A stretch of DNA of 8,456 nucleotides from Propionibacteriales bacterium (GTDB lineage: Bacteria; Actinomycetota; Actinomycetes; Propionibacteriales; Propionibacteriaceae), in contig JADGPB010000084.1 of the NCBI GenBank assembly GCA_017882655.1, forward strand, positions 1-8,456. Reading direction: 5' to 3'. Every line of letters starts with the position of its first letter. Within the stretch, counting starts at the first letter, position 1. The notes beneath the pieces were generated by a model, which made no database searches, was not told the origin of the DNA, and saw only the letters and a program-made list of their open reading frames with translations. This document shows positions 1 through 6,260 of the stretch, piece by piece. The position numbers were made by a program, and so were the translations under genes.

Positions 1-1339
1 CGGCGACGAGTTCCGCATCGGCGTGTACACCGGCGCCTCGACCGCTCCCGAGCTCGATGGAGCGCTGGCGGAGACCGGCGGAATCTCGTTCCGCGCCCCG
101 TACCAGTCCGACCCGATCATGCGGAAGATGATCAACAAGGGCGTCTCCGAGTACTCGGACATGCACCTGTCCCACTCGGCCATCTGGATGCGCCAGGGCT
201 TCCTGGGCCACCTCAACGTCGCGGTGATCGAGGTCACGGCGATCAAGGAGGACGGCACCGCGGTGCCGTCGAGCTCGATCGGCAACAACAACGTCTACCT
301 CGACACGGCCGACAAGATCATCCTCGAGGTCAACGAGTGGCAGTCCCTCGACCTCGAGGGCATGCACGACATCTACTACGGCACGGAGCTCCCCCCGAAC
401 CGGCGCCCCATCCCGCTGACGAACCCCGCGGACAGGATCGGCCAGACGACGCTGCAGATCGACTTCGACAAGGTCATCGCCGTCGTCGAGTCGAACGCCG
501 AGGATCGCAACACCCCGTTCAAGCCGCTCGATGACGACTCACGCGCGATCGCCGGTCACCTCATCGACTTCCTCGGCGGCGAGGTCACGGCGGGCCGGAT
601 GCCGAAGAACCTGCTGCCGCTGCAGTCCGGGGTAGGCAACATCGCCAACGCCGTCCTCGCAGGCCTGCTCGAGTCGCCGTTCGAGGGCATCACCAGCTAC
701 ACCGAGGTGATCCAGGACGGCATGGTCGACCTCATCGACTCCGGCAAGGTCATCGCGGCGTCCGCGACGGCGTTCTCGCTGTCACCTGAGGCCGCCGAGC
801 GGATGAACAACCACGCCGCCGAGTACCGCAAGTCGATCATCCTGCGCCCGCAGGAGATCTCGAACCACCCGGAGAACATCCGGCGGCTCGGGGTCGTCGC
901 CTGCAACGGCATGATCGAGGCCGACATCTACGGCAACGTGAACTCGACCCACGTCATGGGCTCGAAGATGCAGAACGGCATCGGCGGCTCGGGTGACTTC
1001 ACGCGCAACTCGTACATCTCCTGCTTCGTCACCCCGTCGACCGCCAAGCACGGCAACATCTCCTGCTTCGTGCCGATGGTCAGCCACCACGACCACACCG
1101 AGCATGACGTCCAGGTGCTCATCACGGAGCGCGGCACGGCCGACCTCCGCGGCCTGTCGCCGAAGCAGCGGGCCAAGGCGATCATCGAGAACTGCGTCCA
1201 CCCGGACTACCAGGCGGCGCTCACCGACTACTTCGAGCGGGCAAAGAAGACCGCCAACGGCCTGCAGACGCCCCACGACCTGCGCGAGGCGCTCAGCTGG
1301 CACGTCCGGTTCCTCGAGACTGGCTCCATGAAGGCGTGA
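1..1339 (+). CDS. Acetyl-CoA hydrolase/transferase family protein (succinyl-CoA:acetate CoA-transferase-like), 5' end missing
   Basis: This cytosolic enzyme would move CoA between carboxylic acids, most likely succinyl-CoA + acetate to acetyl-CoA + succinate, linking acetate use to the TCA cycle. The reading frame is open from base 2 (first residues GDEFRIG) and ends at TGA 1337-1339, so 445 residues are visible. Family members have about 500, so roughly 60 N-terminal residues lie upstream. The GTG at 23 is an internal Val, not a start. Visible family motifs are QSGVGNIANAVL (bases 623-658), SYTEVIQDG (bases 695-721), and the Gly-rich GIGGSGDFTRNSYIS near bases 978-1022. In this family the Glu of YTEV, here GAG 704-706, is the residue that forms the glutamyl-CoA thioester. 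The exact substrate pair (succinate, acetate, propionate or butyrate) cannot be read from sequence. The 60-base gap to the next gene suggests it ends its own transcription unit, though no clear terminator is seen. Confidence 0.9.
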   Translation, partial: GDEFRIGVYTGASTAPELDGALAETGGISFRAPYQSDPIMRKMINKGVSEYSDMHLSHSAIWMRQGFLGHLNVAVIEVTAIKEDGTAVPSSSIGNNNVYLDTADKIILEVNEWQSLDLEGMHDIYYGTELPPNRRPIPLTNPADRIGQTTLQIDFDKVIAVVESNAEDRNTPFKPLDDDSRAIAGHLIDFLGGEVTAGRMPKNLLPLQSGVGNIANAVLAGLLESPFEGITSYTEVIQDGMVDLIDSGKVIAASATAFSLSPEAAERMNNHAAEYRKSIILRPQEISNHPENIRRLGVVACNGMIEADIYGNVNSTHVMGSKMQNGIGGSGDFTRNSYISCFVTPSTAKHGNISCFVPMVSHHDHTEHDVQVLITERGTADLRGLSPKQRAKAIIENCVHPDYQAALTDYFERAKKTANGLQTPHDLREALSWHVRFLETGSMKA

Positions 1340-1371
1340 GGTGAGCGCGGCTGGCGCACATCGCGGCCTTG

Positions 1372-1377
1372 TAACCT
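1372..1377 (+). promoter_or_regulatory. Candidate -10 element for the gene at 1400
   Basis: TAACCT fits the actinobacterial TAnnnT -10 pattern and would start transcription near 1384, giving a leader of about 16 bases that includes the AGGAG site. No good -35 hexamer is visible 16-18 bases upstream. It lies in the only gap (1340-1399) before the gene pair. This is pattern-based and weak. Confidence 0.25.
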
Positions 1378-1390
1378 GGTCGGCGTCGAC

Positions 1391-1395
1391 AGGAG
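1391..1395 (+). promoter_or_regulatory. Ribosome binding site of the 1400 gene
   Basis: AGGAG lies 4 bases before ATG 1400. The spacing is on the short side, but no other in-frame start nearby has a better site, so it supports ATG 1400. Confidence 0.55.
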
Positions 1396-1399
1396 CACG

Positions 1400-2026
1400 A
1401 TGACTGACCAGGTGAGGACGGGCGGGGACCACCTCGGCGGCGCCAACGCGCACCGGGAGATCAGCGTGCTGCAGCCGTACGGGCCGGCTGTCGGGTCGTA
1501 CCCCGTCAGCGCGCGGACGGGTGAGCCCGCGCGGCCTGTACTCCTCGGTGTCTCGGTCGGCCTGCTCGTCGCCGGCGCGGTGATCTCGTCGGTCGGTCTC
1601 GTCAAGGTGCTCTGGGACGCGGCCACGGTGACCGGCTACCTCACCGCCGCCCGGGTCCTGGAGTGGACGAAACCGAACCCGGTCTCGTTCCTCACGATCG
1701 TCATGGTCCTCACGATCGGCGCGATCGGCGCCCTGGTCGCAACCTCCGCCGGCGCGATTGCGTACAACGCCTGGAACGGTCGCCGCTGGGCCCGCATCGG
1801 CGGAATCGTGGCGTTCGCGATCTCGGGACTCACGATCCTGCTGAACCCCCTTGCCATGGTGGCGATGGCACCGATCGCGATCGGCGCCGGGCTGCTCTGG
1901 CTGCCACAGATCGGGCGTTACCTGTCGGTATGGGGCACCATCCGTACAACGCCGGCCGTTCGGCGCGGATGGGCGGCCAACGTCGTGTACGGGATCCTGC
2001 CGCGCTACAGACGAGACGCATCGTGA
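1400..2026 (+). CDS. Hypothetical four-helix membrane protein
   Basis: I do not recognise a family for this 208-residue protein. A polar N-terminal segment of about 45 residues, rich in Gly and Pro, precedes four predicted membrane helices at roughly 46-70, 95-120, 129-148 and 150-170. A basic C-terminal tail of about 35 residues contains IRTTPAVRRGW and ends RYRRDAS. The basic tail suggests a cytosolic C-terminus by the positive-inside rule. ATG 1400 is chosen because AGGAG sits 4 bases upstream. The stop TGA 2024-2026 overlaps the GTG start of the next gene by 4 bases (GTGA), so the two are almost certainly co-transcribed and translationally coupled. The arrangement suggests a functional link with the MazF-fold protein, possibly as its membrane partner, but no motif shows this. 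Confidence 0.8.
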   Translation: MTDQVRTGGDHLGGANAHREISVLQPYGPAVGSYPVSARTGEPARPVLLGVSVGLLVAGAVISSVGLVKVLWDAATVTGYLTAARVLEWTKPNPVSFLTIVMVLTIGAIGALVATSAGAIAYNAWNGRRWARIGGIVAFAISGLTILLNPLAMVAMAPIAIGAGLLWLPQIGRYLSVWGTIRTTPAVRRGWAANVVYGILPRYRRDAS

Positions 2027-2577
2027 CGTCTCTCGCTGATCAGCTGCTGGGCTCGCTGAACCGGATCGCGAAGGACGTGCTCCGGACGGCGACGCGTCAG
2101 GCCACGGGCACCGTACGGAAGGCCACCGGCGCTCGTCGCCCGTCGTCCGACGACCGGCACGCGCCGAAGCTGTCGATCCGCTACCCGGGCGACTTCAAGG
2201 GCCGCCCGCAGATCACGTACGCGCCGCACACCGGCAAGACGCCCGACCCTGGTGAGGTGGTGTCTGCATGGGTGCCTGGCGAGGCCGATCACACGCAGGG
2301 CAAGGACGCACCTGTGCTGCTCGTGGGTCGCGACGGCGACTGGCTGCTCGGCGTGGCTCTGGCAGCCGTCGACCATGACGCCGACGCGGAGCGCGAACCG
2401 CGCGAGCGTTGGGTGACGATCGGCACCGGTGCGTGGGACGCGAGGCGCCGACCGACCCAGGCACGGGTCGACCGGATCGTACGGATCCACCCTGACGATG
2501 TCCGCGGTCGAGCCGAGAAGCTCGACAAAACCCGTTTCGACAAGGTGGCGGCGGGCATTCGTAAGACCTCGGTCTGA
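2023..2577 (+). CDS. PemK/MazF-fold family protein, catalytic residues apparently substituted
   Basis: This is a 184-residue soluble protein. Residues 1-30 look like an amphipathic helix and 31-48 are basic and polar. A PemK/MazF-like domain spans about 50-160, with GEVVSAWVP at 77-85, GKDAPVLLVGR at 93-103 and LLGVALAAVDHD at 108-119. MazF toxins are ribonucleases that bind RNA across a dimer groove. From memory, an ungapped match to E. coli MazF (GDLIWVDF...GHRPAVVLS) puts Ala96 where MazF has catalytic Arg29 and Thr91 where it has Glu24; Ala114/Ala115 fall near its Thr-Thr. Close actinobacterial relatives, as I recall them, read GKDRPV and LTSKDHD. RNase activity is therefore doubtful. GTG 2023 is the start because it overlaps the upstream stop (GTGA), which indicates coupling; reading further upstream in this frame merely shadows the membrane gene. 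No separate antitoxin gene is present. Family assignment is fairly firm and function is unknown. Confidence 0.75.
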   Translation: MTSLADQLLGSLNRIAKDVLRTATRQATGTVRKATGARRPSSDDRHAPKLSIRYPGDFKGRPQITYAPHTGKTPDPGEVVSAWVPGEADHTQGKDAPVLLVGRDGDWLLGVALAAVDHDADAEREPRERWVTIGTGAWDARRRPTQARVDRIVRIHPDDVRGRAEKLDKTRFDKVAAGIRKTSV

Positions 2578-2604
2578 GTCAACCCGACCATAAATCGACC
2601 GTAG

Positions 2605-2635
2605 TTGCATGTGAACCCCCGTGTCGCGATAGGCT
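2605..2635 (+). promoter_or_regulatory. Candidate promoter of the Thr/Pro-rich protein gene
   Basis: TTGCAT (2605-2610) and TAGGCT (2630-2635) are separated by 19 bases, slightly long for a sigma-A type promoter. Transcription would begin near 2642, leaving only about 4 bases before ATG 2646. No Shine-Dalgarno site precedes that ATG, which fits a near-leaderless mRNA. The gap 2578-2645 holds nothing else and no terminator for the upstream pair. Confidence 0.4.
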
Positions 2636-2645
2636 CACGATTGCT

Positions 2646-3239
2646 ATGGGGGTAAGAGCGAGTCGTTGGCAGTTGTGGCTCATCACGATGTTCATCCTGA
2701 CCGGCATCATCGGGGTGTTCCAGTTGTTCGAGGGGCCGAAGTCAGTCGGGGCCGTGACGGTCGCCGGCGGAGCTGCGAACCCTTCCATCGCCCTTCCTGA
2801 GCGCTCCGTGCAGGCCACGGAGCTGCCGGCGTGGCAGCCCTCGGCCGACGAGTCGCAGAGCAGCGCACCGCAGCGGACGACCGTTGTCGCGACGCGACCC
2901 GCCGCCGTGACGACCCAGCCGGCCGCTCCCCAGACCGCCGCACCGACGCAGTCGGCGCAGAGCACCCGGCCGACAGTCGCTACGACGTCGGCTCCGACGA
3001 CCAAGGCGCCCGTGATCTCGGCCAAGTCGGTGTCCACCACGCCTGCCGCGACGACCACCCAGCCCAAGGCGACCACCACCACGCCCAAGGCGACCACGAC
3101 CACGCCCAAGGCGACCACGACCCAGCCGAAGGTCTCAGCGACCCCCACAGTGGTGAAGTCGACGGCGACCCCGACTCAGCGCGCGACCACCCAGCCGACG
3201 TGCACGCGCATCTGGTTCTGGTGGCTGCGCTGCTGGTGA
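2646..3239 (+). CDS. Membrane-anchored Thr/Pro-rich (mucin-like) protein with Cys-bracketed aromatic C-terminus
   Basis: I do not recognise this 197-residue protein. A short basic N-terminus (MGVRASR) leads into one hydrophobic helix at about 8-28, an uncleaved signal anchor or signal peptide. Residues 41-185 are low-complexity Thr, Pro, Ala, Ser and Gln, typical of an extended, possibly O-glycosylated wall-spanning stalk. Inside it PKATTT[T/Q] occurs three times (140-160), encoded by a 21-bp tandem repeat. The end is unusual: residues 186-197 read CTRIWFWWLRCW, with four Trp, one Phe and two Cys nine residues apart. Outside the cell these cysteines could form a small disulfide loop displaying the aromatic residues; this is inference. 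ATG 2646 has no ribosome site but follows a candidate -10 closely, and it keeps the basic residues before the helix. A strong terminator follows 24 bases after the stop. Its reality as a gene is supported by the coherent anchor-stalk-tail layout and flanking signals. Confidence 0.75.
   Translation: MGVRASRWQLWLITMFILTGIIGVFQLFEGPKSVGAVTVAGGAANPSIALPERSVQATELPAWQPSADESQSSAPQRTTVVATRPAAVTTQPAAPQTAAPTQSAQSTRPTVATTSAPTTKAPVISAKSVSTTPAATTTQPKATTTTPKATTTTPKATTTQPKVSATPTVVKSTATPTQRATTQPTCTRIWFWWLRCW
3063..3125 (+). repeat. Three tandem copies of a 21-bp coding repeat
   Basis: Units begin at 3063, 3084 and 3105, each starting CCCAAGGCGACCAC, and they differ at only a few positions in the second half. 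They encode PKATTTT, PKATTTT and PKATTTQ. The near identity at DNA level points to recent duplication or slippage rather than selection for composition alone. A decayed partial unit precedes it (3048-3062), and CCGAAG continues after it. Confidence 0.9.
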
Positions 3240-3263
3240 GGCAACAGCGGCAACTCAGGATCG

Positions 3264-3302
3264 AGTGGCTTCGGGGCGCTGCCTCGAGGCCACTAGTCTT
3301 TT
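3264..3302 (+). terminator. Intrinsic terminator of the Thr/Pro-rich protein gene
   Basis: The arms AGTGGCTTCGGGGC (3264-3277) and GCCTCGAGGCCACT (3281-3294) pair over 14 positions with two G-U pairs and a 3-base loop. AG and then TCTTTT (3297-3302) follow. The 3' arm and T-tract run into the last codons and TAG stop (3293-3295) of the convergent DUF998-like gene. On the minus strand there is no T-run after the hairpin, so it mainly stops plus-strand transcription. Confidence 0.85.
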
Positions 3303-4549
3303 CGCCTCACGAGCGTGACGAGCGCCGCACCTGCCGCCAAACCGATACCCGCAGCGAGCCAGACAGCGCCGGGCTGTCGTCCCTGCTTCACCTCGATCGC
3401 CGCTGGCACGGGCAACGGGTCGGGTTTCGGTGGTACGACCTCGAGCTCAGCAGGAGTGCGTACGGTCTCGGCTTCGGGCTCGATCTCGATCTGGGCGGAC
3501 GGGACGCCGCTGACCGTCCGGGTGAACAGCGCTAACCACGCGAAGATCACCAGGATCGACAGCAGCTCGACCGCAGTGAAGTTGTAGACGTGGAACGGCT
3601 TCCACAGCCCCACGATCCCGACGATCAGGGCCCCCAGCAGACCAGTGCTGACGAGGAAGGGCCGAGGCAGGCCTCTCAGCAGGATGGGTGCGGCGAGGAT
3701 CAGGCCGCCGAACCCGACGATCACGGTGACAGCGTTGATGTCGTGGAAGAGGCGGCTCTGGTCGACCGGGATCGTCCCGAGTCCAATGAGGGCCAGCCCG
3801 ATGACGATCAGCAGGACTCGGATGACCCGTACGATCCGCCTGGTGACGCCCGGCCAGCGCTCGAGGTCCAGCGCGAGGAAGTCCGCCAGCGTCGTCAGCA
3901 CCACGCCTGCCGTGATCACGGTGAAGTTGAACGCCGAGGCGGAAGTCTCGGTGCTCACCCCAAGGGCGCTGAAGTTCGACTGCCACCACCCTGGGTCGTC
4001 GGCGCTCAGCGTCGAGGCGACCGCACCCGCGGCAAGGAACCAACCGAGCAGTCCCGCGACCCCCGAGCTGTCCATGCCCTGCGCGATGACCGTCAGGAGG
4101 TAGCAGCCGGCCGCCACGGTCATCGACGTCATCAGCGTCGCGGCGATGCGTCCGAGCAAGAGTCCTTGGAACATCCGCTGGAAGACCGTGTACGCGGCGA
4201 GCGCTGCCATGGCCGCCATGGCCGCCGCGGCGATGGTGAGCGCAGCCGCATCGCGGACCCGCCAGACCATCGGTCGGCGCCGCCACCGTACGGTCCGGCG
4301 CGCCACACGTACGTACGCGGTCGCGAACGCGGCTCCGCCCAGCACGGCGACGAGGATCGAGGTCACGGTCGCGAGCGACACCTGGCCCGACAAGGGGGTA
4401 CCGGTCCGCCTGAACACGAACGGCCCGACGACCAGCGCGATGGCCGCGCCACCTATCGCCGCGATCTGTGCGACGGACTCGCGGGTACGGATCTCACGCG
4501 CCGAGCGACTCAGCACAGCACCGATCCCCAGCAGATCGCCGCGACTCAC
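3293..4549 (-). CDS. DUF998-like polytopic membrane protein with C-terminal stalk and extra helix
   Basis: This 418-residue integral membrane protein has about ten helices in residues 25-342 and a final one at about 395-414, followed by RRKD. The DUF998-like part is seen in NFSALGVS (192-199), SAFNFTVITAGVVL (205-218) and FHDINAV (268-274), a pattern I recall for that family; the biochemical role of DUF998 proteins is unknown. Between helices ten and eleven, residues 350-390 form a Glu- then Pro-rich segment. This segment plus the closing helix and basic tail resembles an anchoring region, but there is no LPXTG motif. GTG 4549 is chosen over the farther GTG 4648 because AGGGGAGGA lies 6 bases before it and the extra 33 residues upstream are polar and shadow the divergent promoter region. 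It is convergent with the Thr/Pro-rich gene and divergent from the ClC gene. Family call is moderate; being a membrane protein is certain. Confidence 0.8.
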   Translation of the reverse strand: MSRGDLLGIGAVLSRSAREIRTRESVAQIAAIGGAAIALVVGPFVFRRTGTPLSGQVSLATVTSILVAVLGGAAFATAYVRVARRTVRWRRRPMVWRVRDAAALTIAAAAMAAMAALAAYTVFQRMFQGLLLGRIAATLMTSMTVAAGCYLLTVIAQGMDSSGVAGLLGWFLAAGAVASTLSADDPGWWQSNFSALGVSTETSASAFNFTVITAGVVLTTLADFLALDLERWPGVTRRIVRVIRVLLIVIGLALIGLGTIPVDQSRLFHDINAVTVIVGFGGLILAAPILLRGLPRPFLVSTGLLGALIVGIVGLWKPFHVYNFTAVELLSILVIFAWLALFTRTVSGVPSAQIEIEPEAETVRTPAELEVVPPKPDPLPVPAAIEVKQGRQPGAVWLAAGIGLAAGAALVTLVRRKD

Positions 4550-4555
4550 GCTTGA

Positions 4556-4564
4556 TCCTCCCCT
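4556..4564 (-). promoter_or_regulatory. Ribosome binding site deciding the DUF998-like start
   Basis: On the minus strand the bases read AGGGGAGGA, ending 6 bases before GTG 4549. This is a near-ideal anti-16S match and argues for this start instead of GTG 4648. Confidence 0.8.
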
Positions 4565-4667
4565 GCGCCATCGACCGTACGCCGAGCGATCCTCAGCCCG
4601 GCCCGCGTCCAGCCAACCACGAGCGCGCGTGAGGTCGCCAGCCGACACCCCACCGAGGCTGTGCCGC

Positions 4668-4673
4668 TACAGT
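4668..4673 (+). promoter_or_regulatory. Candidate -10 element for the ClC gene
   Basis: TACAGT fits TAnnnT and would give a leader of roughly 65 bases before GTG 4747. No matching -35 is seen at normal spacing (CCGACA at 4642-4647 is 20 bases away). Weak. Confidence 0.25.
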
Positions 4674-4730
4674 CGGTCGGCAAGGCGGCGTGCTGGGCTT
4701 CCTGCCCCAGCGACGTCGGACAGGACCGCG

Positions 4731-4737
4731 AGGGAGG
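4731..4737 (+). promoter_or_regulatory. Ribosome binding site deciding the ClC start
   Basis: AGGGAGG lies 9 bases before GTG 4747. The alternatives, GTG 4690 upstream and ATG 4771 downstream, have no comparable site, so 4747 is preferred. Confidence 0.7.
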
Positions 4738-4746
4738 GCAGCCACG

Positions 4747-6138
4747 GTGGACGAACCCGAGTCATCGCCGATGGACCGCCTCCGGCAGCCGGCCCCCTTG
4801 ATCAGACGCCGGATTCCGTCGGCCCGCGGCGCGACGGAGCAGCCCAACGCGGTGGGCGACGGAGACGCGCCGCTCACGGTCCGCTTCTGGTTGATGGTGC
4901 TCGCCACCGGCGTAGCGACAGGGCTTCTCGGCGTCGCCATGATGGTTCTGCTGAAAGGGGTCGCGACCCTCGCGTTCGGCGACCAGTCAAGCGGCTTCCT
5001 AAGCTCGGTGCAGCACGCTTCGTCCGTACGGCGCATCGTCGTTCTCGTCGTCGCGGGGCTCGTGGGCGGTGCCGGCTGGTACCTGCTGCGCAGGTTCAAG
5101 CACTGGGGCAGCACGGACGTAGACGACGAGATCTGGACCGGAAGCGCGACGCTGTCGTTCCGGCGCAGCCTGGGCACCTCGGTCCTCTCCGAGGTCGTTG
5201 TGGGAGCGGGTGCGTCGCTCGGCCGCGAGGCCGCGCCCAAGCTGCTCGGCGCGGCGGCGGCCAGCCTGTTCTCGCGGTGGGCGGGGCTCTCGGTCGGACA
5301 GCGAAGGTTGCTCGTCGCGTGCGGCGCCGGTGCTGGGATGGGGGCTGTCTACAACGTGCCGTTGGGTGGTGCGCTCATCACCGCCGAGCTGCTGTACGGC
5401 AGCCTCGCGCTGCCGGCGATCCTTCCGGCACTGGCCACCTCGGGCATCGCGACGGTCGTGGCGTGGGTCTACCTGCCGATCCGCCCGACGTACGACGCCG
5501 TCCCGGCCTACCCCGTGAACATGTCGCACGTGTTCTTCGCGATCGTGGCCGGACCGGTGATCGGGGTCATCTCGGCGGGGTACGTACGGATGATCGGCTG
5601 GGTGTCGCACCACCAGCTCAAGGGACGTCGGCTGCTGATCGGCCCGGCGATCGCGTTCGGTGTGCTGGGCGTCGTCGCCATCGCGTACCCCCAGCTCCTC
5701 GGCAACGGACAGGACATCGCGCAGGACGCCTTCGTCACCACCACGGGTTGGACGATTCTCGCCTTCGCTGCACTGGCTGTGCTCAAGCCCGTGATGACCG
5801 CGCTCTGCCTGGGTAGCGGCGCGACCGGCGGGCTGTTCACTCCGACGCTGGCCAGCGGGGCGGCGTTGGGTGCGGTCCTCGGGGCGGGCTGGTCGCTCCT
5901 CGTACCCGGCCAGCCGATCGGCAGCTACGCCCTCATCGGTGCCACCGCCATGATCGGCGCGGCGATGCAGACCCCGCTTGCCGCCCTGGCCCTCGTCGTC
6001 GAGCTCACCCACACCGCCGACACCCTGATCGTGCCGATGGTCATCGCCACAATGCTGGCCACTCTGGTGACCCGCTACCTCGACGGCTACTCCATCTACT
6101 CCTCGCGGCTCCCGGCACAGTCGCCGCTGAGCCACTGA
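4747..6138 (+). CDS. ClC-family chloride channel/transporter protein
   Basis: This 463-residue inner-membrane protein belongs to the ClC family, which moves Cl- and related anions as channels or H+-coupled exchangers. About 40 polar N-terminal residues precede the membrane core (47-445). Family landmarks, matched from memory to E. coli ClC-ec1, are GASLGREAAP at 155-164, whose Glu161 equals the gating Glu148; YNVPLGGALITAE at 202-214; GGLFTP at 361-366, whose Phe364 equals Phe357; and IYSS with Tyr451 equal to Tyr445. Two points differ. The usual GSGIP segment is replaced by GSTDVDD (121-127). The internal proton glutamate Glu203 falls on Leu215, with Glu214 kept one residue before. There are no C-terminal CBS domains. 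The start follows AGGGAGG at 4731. It is a single gene, divergent from the DUF998-like gene, and a stem-loop follows the stop. Family is sure; whether it is a channel or exchanger and its anion preference are open. Confidence 0.9.
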   Translation: MDEPESSPMDRLRQPAPLIRRRIPSARGATEQPNAVGDGDAPLTVRFWLMVLATGVATGLLGVAMMVLLKGVATLAFGDQSSGFLSSVQHASSVRRIVVLVVAGLVGGAGWYLLRRFKHWGSTDVDDEIWTGSATLSFRRSLGTSVLSEVVVGAGASLGREAAPKLLGAAAASLFSRWAGLSVGQRRLLVACGAGAGMGAVYNVPLGGALITAELLYGSLALPAILPALATSGIATVVAWVYLPIRPTYDAVPAYPVNMSHVFFAIVAGPVIGVISAGYVRMIGWVSHHQLKGRRLLIGPAIAFGVLGVVAIAYPQLLGNGQDIAQDAFVTTTGWTILAFAALAVLKPVMTALCLGSGATGGLFTPTLASGAALGAVLGAGWSLLVPGQPIGSYALIGATAMIGAAMQTPLAALALVVELTHTADTLIVPMVIATMLATLVTRYLDGYSIYSSRLPAQSPLSH

Positions 6139-6151
6139 TGGAGCGCTTCGT

Positions 6152-6175
6152 GCCGCCTGACATGCAATAGGCGGC
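6152..6175 (+). terminator. Stem-loop after the ClC gene, possible terminator
   Basis: GCCGCCT (6152-6158) and AGGCGGC (6169-6175) form a perfect 7-bp stem with a 10-base loop, 13 bases after the ClC stop. There is no immediate T-run (the nearest TTTT is at 6188-6191), so it would be a GC-rich non-canonical terminator of the kind common in actinobacteria. Confidence 0.5.
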
Positions 6176-6244
6176 TGCCCGACCCGGTTTTGCGGCGTGT
6201 CGCCCGGCAGAGAACCGCGTGTGCATGTCCGTCGGTGCGGCCGG

Positions 6245-6260
6245 CGTTCCCGCGGGAACG
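6245..6260. repeat. Perfect 16-base palindrome
   Basis: CGTTCCCGCGGGAACG is exactly self-complementary. It lies 45 bases beyond the 3' end of tRNA-Gly, in the tRNA's direction of transcription. It has no loop or T-run. It could be a terminator remnant or a binding site for a dimeric regulator; neither can be shown here. Confidence 0.6.

Larger units (their letters stand above)
4550..4746. other. Divergent intergenic region between the DUF998-like and ClC genes
   Basis: These 197 bases carry the upstream signals of both genes: ribosome sites at each end and a candidate plus-strand -10 (TACAGT, 4668-4673). For the minus strand only weak matches are seen: TTGGCT (complement of 4611-4616) and GAGGAT (complement of 4589-4594), 16 bases apart. 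No small gene or convincing operator palindrome is visible. Confidence 0.6.

Noticed and set aside
1663..2022. Upstream extension of the MazF-like frame
   Set aside because: It overlaps the membrane protein gene in another frame with shadow composition; the GTG at 2023 overlapping the stop is the natural start.
2579..3148. Minus-strand frame with very hydrophobic repeats (VVVALGVVVVALG)
   Set aside because: It is the reverse complement of the Thr/Pro repeat of the plus-strand gene; Thr and Pro codons read backward give Val, Gly and Ala. It lacks start signals and no family is recognised.
3590..4555. Long plus-strand frame of 321 codons, highly charged
   Set aside because: It is antisense to the DUF998-like gene. 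Its Asp/Arg/Gln/His-rich low-complexity composition is typical of a shadow frame in GC-rich DNA.
4646..4648. GTG 4648 as start of the DUF998-like gene
   Set aside because: It lacks a ribosome site and would add 33 polar residues across the divergent promoter region, while GTG 4549 has a near-perfect site.
4146..5816. Long plus-strand frame of 556 codons
   Set aside because: It crosses the antisense of one gene and the wrong frame of the ClC gene, has Arg-rich composition and no recognisable domain.
4999..6135. Minus-strand frame of 378 codons opposite the ClC gene
   Set aside because: Its Arg/Gln/Asp/His-rich shadow composition and the clear ClC motifs on the other strand rule it out.
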